Positions 52,987 through 62,250 of a stretch of 64,000 nucleotides of DNA are shown piece by piece. Under the pieces are notes generated by a model. That model saw only the letters and a program-made list of their open reading frames with translations. It was not told where the DNA came from and did not search any database. Numbering within the stretch: the first letter of the stretch is position 1; the number at the start of each line of letters is the position of its first letter. The translations under genes were made by a program, and so were the position numbers. The stretch lies in NCBI GenBank assembly GCA_020637335.1, contig JACJWC010000017.1, positions 1 through 64,000 on the forward strand. The letters are read 5' to 3'. The stretch comes from Acidobacteriota bacterium (GTDB taxonomy: Bacteria > Acidobacteriota > Holophagae > Acanthopleuribacterales > Acanthopleuribacteraceae).

Positions 52987-54450
52987 TTATGGACTTGCAC
53001 CCGGCGCGGAAGGGGCTGGCGAACTGGGTTGGAAGCCAAAGCGATCCGGTGCACGACCAATCAGAATTACCGCAATAATTTTGGGTACGTACTCTCGTGT
53101 TTCTTCGGGCAAGGCGCGAATGCGGTAGAGGTACCAAAAGTTGCGCTGCTTGATTGGATCCGAAACCTTGCGAATTTCGCCGCGAACCCGGGTTGGTCCC
53201 AAATTGTAGGCGGCCAGGGCCAGCATGATCGAGGATCCCGTGCCGAACTCCAGAATTAAATCGCGAATATAACGACTGGCAGCGTATGTCGCTAGCTTGG
53301 GGTCTAATCGGTCGTCTTGTTGCTTGTTGACTTTAAGGCCATAGGCGCGAGCGGTCGCCGGCAGGAATTGCCAGAGCCCAACCGCGCCAGCTTCGCTGCG
53401 TGCCTGATGCTTCAGACCGCTCTCGACCAAGGCCATATAAGCCAGATCCGGTGGCAGGTTTTGTTCCTTAAAAATAGCTTTCATTTCCATTAAAAAGGGT
53501 TGGGCATCGGTAAGCGCATTCTCCATATGCTCTCGATCTGGGCCTTTGTATCGGGAAATGTAGTAGCGTACCTGTTGGTGGAATTCTGGCGGAATACTGT
53601 ATTCATTTGCGCCGAATTCTTTGAGCAGGCTCTTGATTTCGGACTCGATGGTGTCCGCCTCCTGATCGCGTTTGCCCAGTTCGTAGAGTAGATTGCGTTG
53701 GATTTGCATGGCCCGCCGCTGGTAGTCATTGATCTGCTGGATCAGCTTTTCCATTTCATCGGGATCGTCTGCTTTGGCCAACTGGATTTCCAATTGGGTT
53801 AATTGAGCATCAATTCGGTCCTTGGCAGAGTTGAGTTTGCGCACCGTGAAAAAGAAAAAGGCGCAAACGGAGAGCAATAAAAAGCCTGCGGTTAACAAAG
53901 TGATGCGGTGGCGGCGATGGTGTTTATCGATCAAAGCGCGAACCACATCGGCCATGATGATGTGGGTTTGGCCACTCTGGCTGAAATCGCGCGCCTCGCG
54001 TGCTTTGTGAACGGCGACCTGAACCAAAGCAGCTGTTTTCGATCGGTCCTTGACCGCTTTGGTTTGGCCGGTTTGGAACTGCAGGGTTTCTCCGGCATTG
54101 TGATCTGAAAAATCGGTGATCAAAAACCGGAAACGCGGCCCATTTTTGCCCAGTTGAATAATGTCTCCGGATTGTAAGGCGACTTCCTCAATGGATTCGC
54201 TATTGTGCAAGGTCCCGTTGCGGCTCTGTTTGTCGATTAACCAATATTGGTCCTCGCGGCGTGTGATCTCACAATGGCGACCGGACACAAACGCGCTGCC
54301 CTCACCATCGATGACCAGATCACAGGAGCCGGTGCGGCCGAGCACGAAGACGGGTGCAGAAATGGGCGTGCGCGGTTGCGCGCCGTCTGCAGTCACATTT
54401 TGCAGCCAGGCGAGGCGATCGGATTGGGGAGGGGTTTCAGGCGCGTGCAT
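52987..54450 (-). CDS. FHA domain - membrane span - coiled coil - SLT lytic transglycosylase fusion
   Basis: This 487-residue protein has a cytoplasmic FHA domain (about 30-112) with GR at 38-39, SGRH at 56-59 and NG at 78-79, the phospho-Thr contacts. One span lies at about 183-202 and a predicted coiled coil at about 205-275. A periplasmic SLT domain (about 315-460) has catalytic Glu343 (ALVESGLK), GAVGLWQFLPATA and AYNLGP. The fusion links phospho-signalling to peptidoglycan cleavage, which is unusual. The start is ATG 54450; its ribosome site is weak. It lies 64 bp upstream of the rhomboid gene on the same strand. A phosphatase of the PP2C type occurs at 38.6 kb, but no kinase is seen. 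Confidence 0.88.
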   Translation of the reverse strand: MHAPETPPQSDRLAWLQNVTADGAQPRTPISAPVFVLGRTGSCDLVIDGEGSAFVSGRHCEITRREDQYWLIDKQSRNGTLHNSESIEEVALQSGDIIQLGKNGPRFRFLITDFSDHNAGETLQFQTGQTKAVKDRSKTAALVQVAVHKAREARDFSQSGQTHIIMADVVRALIDKHHRRHRITLLTAGFLLLSVCAFFFFTVRKLNSAKDRIDAQLTQLEIQLAKADDPDEMEKLIQQINDYQRRAMQIQRNLLYELGKRDQEADTIESEIKSLLKEFGANEYSIPPEFHQQVRYYISRYKGPDREHMENALTDAQPFLMEMKAIFKEQNLPPDLAYMALVESGLKHQARSEAGAVGLWQFLPATARAYGLKVNKQQDDRLDPKLATYAASRYIRDLILEFGTGSSIMLALAAYNLGPTRVRGEIRKVSDPIKQRNFWYLYRIRALPEETREYVPKIIAVILIGRAPDRFGFQPSSPAPSAPGASP

Positions 54451-54555
54451 GGGAAATTGAAGTCATTTCACCACATTGCCAGATTTTGTAAATCGCTTTT
54501 TGTTGCGGTCAGGATTTTGGGTATGATGGGGGCACCAACCAAGACCGGAGCCAAT

Positions 54556-56175
54556 ATGTTGCTAATGCTGATGTTTTCGATCTGGGCCCAGGGCACGGTG
54601 TACACCAATGCAGTGGCCTACACGCTCGATCCCCAATCGCCCCAAGTCCGCCATTTTGCGGTGGAGAACGGAAAATTTGTATGGCTCGGTCAGGACTTGT
54701 CTGAGCTTGGACCCATGGCCGAATGGCCGCGGATTGATTTGGCGGGAAAAACGGTGTTACCGGGCCTGATTGATGCGCATGCCCACCTCCTGGGTTTGGG
54801 CAATACCTTGTTTGAGGTCGATTTGGTGGGCACTGCGTCCTATCAAGAGGTCATTGATCGGGTGCGCCAATTTGCGGATAAGGTACCCACCGGTCAGTGG
54901 GTGGTTGGACGTGGCTGGGACCAAAACGATTGGGTCCAAAAAGATTTTCCTGATCACCAGGCGCTTTCAAAGGCTATTCCCGACCATCCCGTTTACCTGA
55001 CCCGCGTGGATGGTCATGCTGCCTTGGTCAACACCATGGCGATGGTTCGAGCGGGTTTAACCGCTGAAACGCCGGATCCACCGGGCGGTAAATTGCTGCG
55101 TGCCGATGGCAAACTCACCGGGGTACTCATCGACCTCGCAACCGATTTGGTGGCCTTGCCGCAACTGGATTCTGCCCAGATCGAGGCGCGCCTTCTGGCC
55201 GCAGCTCAACTGGCCAATCGCAACGGGTTGACCGGAATCCACGATGCTGGGGTCAGTGCCAAAGAATTGCGGGCCTACGAGGCGCTTGCCCAAAAGGGTG
55301 ACCTGAGTTTGCGCATCTATGCCATGCTGAGTCAGAACCCCGAGACGCTTAAAGAAGAAATGCCCAAAGGGCTGCGACTCAACGCGTTCGACGGATTTCT
55401 GACCGTGCGCAGCATCAAGTGTTATATGGATGGCGCCTTAGGTTCGCGTGGCGCATGGCTCAAAAAACCCTATAGCGACGATCCGCACCAACACGGGTTG
55501 CAATTGACCCCGGGCCCAGCCATGGATGCCTTGCTGGACCGTGCGCTGCAGGCCGGGTTCCAAGTGAACACCCACGCCATTGGCGATCAAGCCAACGCGT
55601 TTACCCTGGAAGCCTATCATCGTGCGCTTGCCAAGTTGGGTAGTCCCAAGGATCGCCGTTTGCGCATTGAACATGCCCAGGTCCTGGACCCTGCCGATTT
55701 TCACTATTTTGTTGAGGATGGGATCGTGCCGTCCATGCAACCGACCCATTGCACTTCAGATATGCCTTGGGCACCAGATCGACTCGGCTCAGACCGGATC
55801 AAGGGCGCTTACGCCTGGCGATCGCTGCGTGAATTGGGTCTCAAAATTCCCATGGGTTCCGATTTTCCAGTTGAAGGGGTTTCGCCCTGGGATGGCTTGT
55901 ATGCGGCGATAACCACCCAAGACAAGCAGGGTCACCCGCCGAATGGGTATCGACCCGACCAGAAACTGAAGCGCGAGGAGGCGCTCTTGGGATTTACCTT
56001 GTGGGCGGCCTATGGCGCATTTCAGGAAGATCAACTCGGCTCTTTGGAAGTGGGCAAATTCGCCGATTTTGTGGTGATCGACCGCGATTATTTCACATGT
56101 CCTGTCGCACAAATTCCCCAAATCCAGGTCCTTCGAACGGTGGTCCATGGCCAGCAACGGTATGTGCGGGAGTGA
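54556..56175 (+). CDS. Exported metal-dependent amidohydrolase (YtcJ-like)
   Basis: This 539-residue protein begins with a short hydrophobic signal (MLLMLMFSIWAQG). The amidohydrolase-3 barrel follows, with the metal-binding HxH at 75-77 (LIDAHAHLLGLG) and later motifs VNTHAIGDQANAFTLEAYHR and IEHAQVL. The final SDFPVEGVSPWDGLYAA holds the conserved Asp. Family members hydrolyse C-N bonds in diverse amides and imides; the substrate is unknown. ATG 54556 has GGAG five bases upstream; a longer frame would overlap the divergent transglycosylase gene. It is followed 62 bp later by the VWA protein gene on the same strand. Confidence 0.88.
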   Translation: MLLMLMFSIWAQGTVYTNAVAYTLDPQSPQVRHFAVENGKFVWLGQDLSELGPMAEWPRIDLAGKTVLPGLIDAHAHLLGLGNTLFEVDLVGTASYQEVIDRVRQFADKVPTGQWVVGRGWDQNDWVQKDFPDHQALSKAIPDHPVYLTRVDGHAALVNTMAMVRAGLTAETPDPPGGKLLRADGKLTGVLIDLATDLVALPQLDSAQIEARLLAAAQLANRNGLTGIHDAGVSAKELRAYEALAQKGDLSLRIYAMLSQNPETLKEEMPKGLRLNAFDGFLTVRSIKCYMDGALGSRGAWLKKPYSDDPHQHGLQLTPGPAMDALLDRALQAGFQVNTHAIGDQANAFTLEAYHRALAKLGSPKDRRLRIEHAQVLDPADFHYFVEDGIVPSMQPTHCTSDMPWAPDRLGSDRIKGAYAWRSLRELGLKIPMGSDFPVEGVSPWDGLYAAITTQDKQGHPPNGYRPDQKLKREEALLGFTLWAAYGAFQEDQLGSLEVGKFADFVVIDRDYFTCPVAQIPQIQVLRTVVHGQQRYVRE

Positions 56176-56237
56176 GTGATGCGCGGCCCGGAATTTGCTT
56201 GGCCTAATTCAAAATCCCAAGGGCATGGAGCTAACCC

Positions 56238-57338
56238 ATGACTCTTTTTCTCGCCATGCTGTGGATCCAATCCGGATTGCGTTTTGTGCAACCCGATGGC
56301 GATGTCTTTGCGGGCAACACGCAAGTTGTCCTGGAAACGGATCGCGATCCCGAAAATATTGTCGGTTTGGAACTCTTTGTAAACGGGCGTTCCATTCGCT
56401 ACCAGGCTGAATTGCCATTTGAGTTCACGATCGATTTTTCGGAGTATGGTCAGGGCGAAATTGAGCTGAAAGCGGTATTGTCTTTGTTCAGTGGTGATCC
56501 GATCGTCGCCGTAAAAAACGGTCGAAATTTCGCCCAGTTCTTTAATGAGAACGTGGTTTATGTTTCGGTTCCGGTTTTGGTGCAAGGCACGGAAAAAACA
56601 GCGATACCGGAGCTAGGGCCGGAATCTTTTGAGTTGCGGGTCGATGACAAGCTGCAAAAAGTGGAGGAAGTGTATACGACCGAACGCCCGATTAACGTGG
56701 TTGTTCTAATCGATTGTTCAGGCTCCATGGAGGGCCGTTTATCTTTCGTGAAGAGGGGGGTCAACCAGTTTCTCGATTTGTTGAAACCCATCGATCCTGT
56801 TCAAATCATGGGCTTTAATGCGGAAACCTTCCAGGTCTGTGACTTTGAAACGGATAAGGAACTGGTGAAACGCAAGATGGTGCCCATGCGACCGGGCGGC
56901 GATACGAACTTGTACGGTGCGTTGTGGTCCGGGGTCAATGCCGCAACGAAGACCTCAGGCCGGCGTGCGGTGCTTCTGTTCACGGACGGACACCAAGAAG
57001 TCAACAAAAAACCCGAAAATTACCTGGAAAAGAGCCTGGAGGAGTGTGTTCAGCTGGCCCAGTCCAACGGGATTCCCGTCTTTACCATCGGTGTAGGGCC
57101 GGCCGTCGTGCCCGAGATTTTGCAAGCGGTTTCGGATGAAACGGGTGGACGCGCATTTGTCCTGCGCAATCGCGCCAGCATTGTCGAAGCCTTTCAATCA
57201 ATTGGCCATCAACTTGGCCAGCAGTATGTGCTTTGCTACTATTCTGCCAACCATCGGGCCGGCTGGCATACGGTTGATCTGGAAGTCCCGCAGTTCAAAC
57301 TTGAATTGCACTATCCCCAAAGACTTTATTTTCAGTAA
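56238..57338 (+). CDS. VWFA-related secreted protein
   Basis: This 366-residue protein has a short N-terminal hydrophobic signal (MTLFLAMLWIQSG), a beta-sandwich region (about 15-140) and a von Willebrand A domain (about 150-340). The MIDAS motif is DCSGSM, with the later residues in GGDTNLYGAL and LFTDGHQE. It matches the VWFA-related domain group abundant in Acidobacteria. It probably mediates metal-dependent protein contacts in the periplasm; no enzymatic function is expected. GGAG lies seven bases upstream of ATG 56238. Confidence 0.87.
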   Translation: MTLFLAMLWIQSGLRFVQPDGDVFAGNTQVVLETDRDPENIVGLELFVNGRSIRYQAELPFEFTIDFSEYGQGEIELKAVLSLFSGDPIVAVKNGRNFAQFFNENVVYVSVPVLVQGTEKTAIPELGPESFELRVDDKLQKVEEVYTTERPINVVVLIDCSGSMEGRLSFVKRGVNQFLDLLKPIDPVQIMGFNAETFQVCDFETDKELVKRKMVPMRPGGDTNLYGALWSGVNAATKTSGRRAVLLFTDGHQEVNKKPENYLEKSLEECVQLAQSNGIPVFTIGVGPAVVPEILQAVSDETGGRAFVLRNRASIVEAFQSIGHQLGQQYVLCYYSANHRAGWHTVDLEVPQFKLELHYPQRLYFQ

Positions 57339-57455
57339 TTAGCCGTGGCCTTTTCGGGTCTTTGAAGTTAATGGGGATTTGAAACAATATTTTCGTGACA
57401 ATCGTAATCCACCCACGTTAATGATAAGGGTTGGGGACATTTTTTTGGGGGAACC

Positions 57456-58718
57456 ATGAAGTTTGACGATCGAATTTTGCGTGTCTTTTTAGGATTGGCT
57501 ATTGTGGTAACGGCTTTCGGATTTTGGACCGATTGGCGTTTTTCTTGGGTCAGCCGCGCAAAAGATGCCAACCTTGAAAGCCAGCCGGAAGGCGACCAGG
57601 ACAGAGTTAAGGATGCTTTGGACAGTGTGGAAAAGAACATGGGCCAAGGCGCACCGATCCCGGTAGAGGCCTCAGAAGCGGTTAAAGGTTCATTAATCCA
57701 AAGGGTTTCTGCCCAGGGTCGGGTCTTTGCCTATAAACAAACCGATTTGGTCTGCGAACTCTCCGGTCGCTTGATTTCGATTGCGGTCAAGGACGGTCAG
57801 ATGGTGAAAAAGGGCGAGGTGATTGCGCAAATCGATGATCGCGAATACCAACTCAATTTGCAGGAAGCCGAAGCCAAGTACCTGGCCGCTTTAGCGGATT
57901 ATGTGACCTTTGACCAGGCCATGAAAGCTGAGGCGCAAAATCAAAAGGACCCCAACCAAAAAATCGAAGAGTTAAAGGCCCAACTCGCCTCAGGCAAAAT
58001 CACCAAGGAAGATTTCAGGCAGCAAAGTTTTATGCTGGAACTCGAGCAGGTTCGGTCCGGATCCAAACGCACCGAAGTCATTGCGGCCAGAACACTGGAT
58101 CAGGCCAAAACGGCTCTGGAGCGGGCAAAAATCAACCTCGAGAAATGTACGATTCGCGCGCCCTTTAACGGGGTTGTTTTCGACTTAGGCGTGGCTGAAG
58201 GCCAGTTACTGGGTGCCAGTACCAAGCTAGCTCGACTGGTGAATACCCAAGACATTGTTGTCAAGGCCAAGGTTTTGGAATCTGAAGTCGGTGGGATTGT
58301 GGTGGGCCGGCCCGTCAGCATTAAATTCCCCGCTCTGGCCGATATGGATCGAGTCGGGGGTACTGTTGAAGCGGTTAGCCCTTTTGTGAATGAAGCAGAT
58401 AAAACTGTTGACTGTATCATTCGCTTTACCAACCGCGAAGAACGGATTAAACCGGGCATGTTTGCCGAGTTGGTCATCGACAGCAAGGTGTTTGAAGACG
58501 TCCTGATGGTGCCCAAAACAGCCATATTGCCGCGAGATAACCGCAAAGTGGTGTTTAAAATCAAAGATCAGCACGCTTTGTGGGAATACGTGGAAACCGG
58601 GGTTGAAAACGACAAATTTGTTCAGATCACCAAGGGCGAAATCCAGCCCGGAGATATGGTTTTAACCAATAATCATTTCACGATGGGCCACGACACCTTG
58701 GTCGAAATCGTCCAATAA
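57456..58718 (+). CDS. RND efflux periplasmic adaptor (membrane fusion protein)
   Basis: This 420-residue protein has an N-terminal membrane anchor (VFLGLAIVVTAFGFWTDW) and a biotinyl-lipoyl half-motif (GRLISIAVKDGQMVKKGEVI). An alpha-helical hairpin of about 100 residues follows, with charged coiled-coil sequence (EELKAQLASGKITKEDF). The second lipoyl half is CTIRAPFNGVVFDLGVAEGQ, then the beta-barrel and C-terminal domain. It should bridge the two RND permeases encoded next to an outer-membrane TolC-type channel not present here. It starts after GGGGG and ends 13 bp before the first permease. Confidence 0.9.
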   Translation: MKFDDRILRVFLGLAIVVTAFGFWTDWRFSWVSRAKDANLESQPEGDQDRVKDALDSVEKNMGQGAPIPVEASEAVKGSLIQRVSAQGRVFAYKQTDLVCELSGRLISIAVKDGQMVKKGEVIAQIDDREYQLNLQEAEAKYLAALADYVTFDQAMKAEAQNQKDPNQKIEELKAQLASGKITKEDFRQQSFMLELEQVRSGSKRTEVIAARTLDQAKTALERAKINLEKCTIRAPFNGVVFDLGVAEGQLLGASTKLARLVNTQDIVVKAKVLESEVGGIVVGRPVSIKFPALADMDRVGGTVEAVSPFVNEADKTVDCIIRFTNREERIKPGMFAELVIDSKVFEDVLMVPKTAILPRDNRKVVFKIKDQHALWEYVETGVENDKFVQITKGEIQPGDMVLTNNHFTMGHDTLVEIVQ

Positions 58719-58731
58719 GCGCGGCACCAAC

Positions 58732-61700
58732 ATGATTGCACTTTCACTTCGCCGACCGGTGACCGTCTTTATGGCGGTTTTGTTAATCCTTTCCTTGGGT
58801 TATCTGGGTTACTCCAATTTGGGACGGGACCTGCTGCCCGATATCGCTTACCCCTCCTTGACCGTCATGACCAAGTACGAGGGGGCAGCGCCTCAAGAGG
58901 TTGAGGAATTTATCACCAAACGCCTGGAATCGGCTCTGTCCACCGTCAAAGGCAAACGCAAAATCGAAAGTATTTCGCGCGAAGGGATCTCGCTCATCAC
59001 CATTGAATTCCAATGGGGCGAGGATATGCAGTTGGCCATCCTGCATGTACGCGAAAAGTTAGATATTGCGCGCTTCCAAACGGGTTTTCCTCAGGATGCC
59101 GAACGCCCCAATATTTTGCGCTGGGATCCGTCTTCCAAGCCCATTGTGGGTTTGGCCATTTCTGCGCCGACCAACATTCTTAACCTGCGCGACGGCGTGC
59201 ACGATGTGATCAAGCCTCGCTTGGAGCAGTTGGATGGCGTGGCCCTGGCCCAAATTTCGGGCGATGTAGAACGGGTTATCGATGTGGAAGTCGATCCACA
59301 GAAAATCTCTCTGTATGGCCTGGATTTGGAAACGGTTTCATCCGCGATCCAACGCGCCAATGGCACGATTGCTGGCGGCACGATCAAAAAAGGCCGTTAC
59401 CGCTATGCCTTGCGCACCTTAGGCGAGTTTGATTCTGTTGAGGAAATTGCCCAGGTCGTTGTGGCGCGCCGCAATGGTACCTCGATTCGGATTTCGGATA
59501 TCGCCCGGGTGCGTGACACTCTGAAGGATCGGGAAGCCATGGCTTTCGTTAATGGCACCGAGGCGATTGGCTTATTGATTTACAAAGAGGCCGGTGCCAA
59601 CACGATTGAAACCACAAAACTGGTTAAAGCCTGTTTGGAAGAGCTGAAAAAGACCCAGCCAAACTACACCATTACCCTGGCCTTTGAAGAGGCGAAATTC
59701 ATTGAACAAGCCCTGAATAACGTCTGGATTTCTTTGTTGTTTGGCGGAATTTTTGCCTTTCTGGTGCTGGTCCTTTTCCTGGGTGATCTGAAATCGCCGA
59801 TCTTCATTTTCTTGTCGATTCCCATCTCAATCGTGACGACCGTGGCCCTGATGTACTTTGGCGATGTCTCGCTGAATATTATGTCGTTGGGCGGATTGGC
59901 GCTGGGGATTGGCATGCTGGTCGACAACTCGATCGTTGTGCTGGAGAACATTTATCGCTACCGCGAAATGGGCTATTCCGCCCGGGATGCGGCCTTTCAG
60001 GGTGCCAAAGAAGTGGCCGCCCCGGTTACCGCTTCGACCTTCACCACCATTGCGGTTTTTTTCCCCATCGTTTATTTAAAAGGCATCACAGGCGAACTGT
60101 TTGGTGAACAGGCTTTGACAGTAACGTTCTCCATGTTGAGTTCCCTGGTTGTTTCGATTACGGTCCTGCCCTTATTAACCGCCCTGTATGACATTTTTAA
60201 AGGTCGGGACAGCTTACCAGCTCAGCTCCCCGCGATGCCGGTGGTGGAAGCGGCTCAAAACCCACGTGACTTGTGGTTTTGGCGTTGGTGGGAATACATC
60301 GCTATTCTCGTTCTGGCCACAGTGGTTTTGGGTGCTTTCAAAATGGACTGGTGGCGTCTCTTGTACGTGGCGATTGGCATCCTGGTGTTGCCACTGGTTT
60401 TGTTCCTGCTCAAGTGGGCATTTACCTTTGTCCTGGCCCTGATTTTTCAGGCGGTTGCTTTTGCCCTGCGGTTGGGGAGTTCGGGCTCGAAGGGTTTACT
60501 CAACCGCGTGATCCTACCTGTTTTCAACTACGCTTTTGCCCGCTTTGAGGACGTGTACCATGCCGTTTTGGTCTGGGCGTTGGAGCGCAAGTTCATGGCT
60601 CTGAGCATGTCGCTTATCGTTTTGGCCTGCGGCGTTTTTGTCATGACCCACCTCAAAAAGGAGCTGATGCCAAAATCCGCTACCGGCCAGTTCCTGGTGG
60701 AAATGAAATTGCCACCGGGTTCAGCCATTGAAGTGACAGCCGATATGGTGACGCGTTTTGAGGAGGCCTTATTGCGCGATTCGGCCGTTGATGTGGTCTT
60801 CAGCCAGGTCGGCGCGTCCGATGCCAACGTCGCGCAACTCTTGCGCGATAGCGGTATGAACACGGCGCAATTATCGGTTAAGTTGAAACCTCAGTATGTT
60901 TCGCTCGCGGAGGTGTATCGCCTTTCCGAGTTTATGCGCGAATACGGGCGCAATTTCCCCCAGGTCCAGCTCAGTTTCATCGAGAGCGAATCATCCTTTG
61001 AAGACTTACTTGCGGCTGAGGGGGGTGCCGGTTTTCAGGTCCAGTTGGAAGGCGAACGTTTTGATGAGCTGTATGAAGCCAATGACTCGGTCCTTGCCGC
61101 ACTGGCCAAAATTGACGGCCTCAAGGATATTCAATCCACCTTGACCCGCGATTATCCACAAATTCAGGTCACCTTGAACCGCGAAAAAATCGAGCGCTAT
61201 GGATTTACTGTTCAAGGGGTTGGCCAGTTCTTTTCTGGCGGCATGCGCGGTGCGCAGGCAACGGAATTCAAGGAATTTGACAAACGCATTGATGTGCGGG
61301 TGCGCTTCCCGGAAGCGGAACGCGAGAACTTTGACAAGATCCTTGCCTTGACCTTGACCTCCCCGGATGGTTCCCCTGTTCCGATGACGGACTTGTTGCA
61401 GGTTGAGGTGATTCAAGGTTCCAAGGAGATCCGCAGGGTTGATCAGAAACGGGTAGCTCTGATTTCTGCCGATTTGGCCGGCAAAAAAATCTCAGAAGTG
61501 GTCCCGGCCGTGCAGGCCGAATTTGCATCCATGCGTTTTCCAAACTCGGTTTCCAAACCGCGTTTGGTCGGGGAACAGTCGGGCATCCAGAATTCGTTCA
61601 GCCAATTGATTTGGGCTTTCCTGCTTTCGAGCCTGTTGGTCTATATGATTATGGCGGGCCAGTTTGAGTCGATTGTCGCGCCTTTTGTGGTCATTTTTAC

Positions 61701-62250
61701 CGTTCCGATGGGTTTGATTGGGACGGCGGCCATCCTTTGGGCATTTGGTCAAACGATCAATATCATGTCTTTGATTGGTCTGGTGGTTTTATCTGGCATT
61801 GTGGTTAATGATGCCATCGTCAAGGTGGATTTTATTAAAAGCGCCAATGAAGCCGGTATGTCGATCCGCGAGGCGATTTTCAAGGCCTCAAAAGTGCGTC
61901 TGAGACCCATTTTGATGACGACCGCGACAACGGTTTTGGGCCTGCTGCCCATGGCCTTTGGATTAATGCCCTATTTGGTGAATCGCTCCTTCCTGGCCCC
62001 TGTTTTTCAGGCAGTGGACCCCGCCTTAGTTGGTTTGGGTCTACCTGTGATGAGCGAACTTTTTTCTGGGCAAGGTGCCGAAATTCAACAACCCATGGCT
62101 TTGACAATTATTGGGGGATTGACCTGTGCAACCTTGATGACCCTAGTCCTGATTCCGCTGCTGTACGAAGTTTTCATGCGCGATCGATCGCCCCAACCGG
62201 ATAACACCGCTGAGGGGACGCAGACGCCTGCTTTGGAGTCAGCCACATGA
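58732..62250 (+). CDS. RND efflux permease with membrane insertion (large)
   Basis: This 1172-residue inner-membrane pump has the two repeated RND halves: PNTILNLRDG-style porter loops, the TM4 motif GIGMLVDNSIVVLENIYR, and the second-half SLIGLVVLSGIVVNDAIVKV. It is about 140 residues longer than AcrB. The extra length is mainly one segment after TM6 (about 500-620: WWEYIAILVLATVVLGAF, VAIGILVLPLVLFLLKWAF), which adds two or three spans before the second porter half. A smaller insert lies in the last TM bundle. Its substrate is unknown. The second permease starts with ATG 62247 inside its stop region, so both are coupled. Confidence 0.9.
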   Translation: MIALSLRRPVTVFMAVLLILSLGYLGYSNLGRDLLPDIAYPSLTVMTKYEGAAPQEVEEFITKRLESALSTVKGKRKIESISREGISLITIEFQWGEDMQLAILHVREKLDIARFQTGFPQDAERPNILRWDPSSKPIVGLAISAPTNILNLRDGVHDVIKPRLEQLDGVALAQISGDVERVIDVEVDPQKISLYGLDLETVSSAIQRANGTIAGGTIKKGRYRYALRTLGEFDSVEEIAQVVVARRNGTSIRISDIARVRDTLKDREAMAFVNGTEAIGLLIYKEAGANTIETTKLVKACLEELKKTQPNYTITLAFEEAKFIEQALNNVWISLLFGGIFAFLVLVLFLGDLKSPIFIFLSIPISIVTTVALMYFGDVSLNIMSLGGLALGIGMLVDNSIVVLENIYRYREMGYSARDAAFQGAKEVAAPVTASTFTTIAVFFPIVYLKGITGELFGEQALTVTFSMLSSLVVSITVLPLLTALYDIFKGRDSLPAQLPAMPVVEAAQNPRDLWFWRWWEYIAILVLATVVLGAFKMDWWRLLYVAIGILVLPLVLFLLKWAFTFVLALIFQAVAFALRLGSSGSKGLLNRVILPVFNYAFARFEDVYHAVLVWALERKFMALSMSLIVLACGVFVMTHLKKELMPKSATGQFLVEMKLPPGSAIEVTADMVTRFEEALLRDSAVDVVFSQVGASDANVAQLLRDSGMNTAQLSVKLKPQYVSLAEVYRLSEFMREYGRNFPQVQLSFIESESSFEDLLAAEGGAGFQVQLEGERFDELYEANDSVLAALAKIDGLKDIQSTLTRDYPQIQVTLNREKIERYGFTVQGVGQFFSGGMRGAQATEFKEFDKRIDVRVRFPEAERENFDKILALTLTSPDGSPVPMTDLLQVEVIQGSKEIRRVDQKRVALISADLAGKKISEVVPAVQAEFASMRFPNSVSKPRLVGEQSGIQNSFSQLIWAFLLSSLLVYMIMAGQFESIVAPFVVIFTVPMGLIGTAAILWAFGQTINIMSLIGLVVLSGIVVNDAIVKVDFIKSANEAGMSIREAIFKASKVRLRPILMTTATTVLGLLPMAFGLMPYLVNRSFLAPVFQAVDPALVGLGLPVMSELFSGQGAEIQQPMALTIIGGLTCATLMTLVLIPLLYEVFMRDRSPQPDNTAEGTQTPALESAT

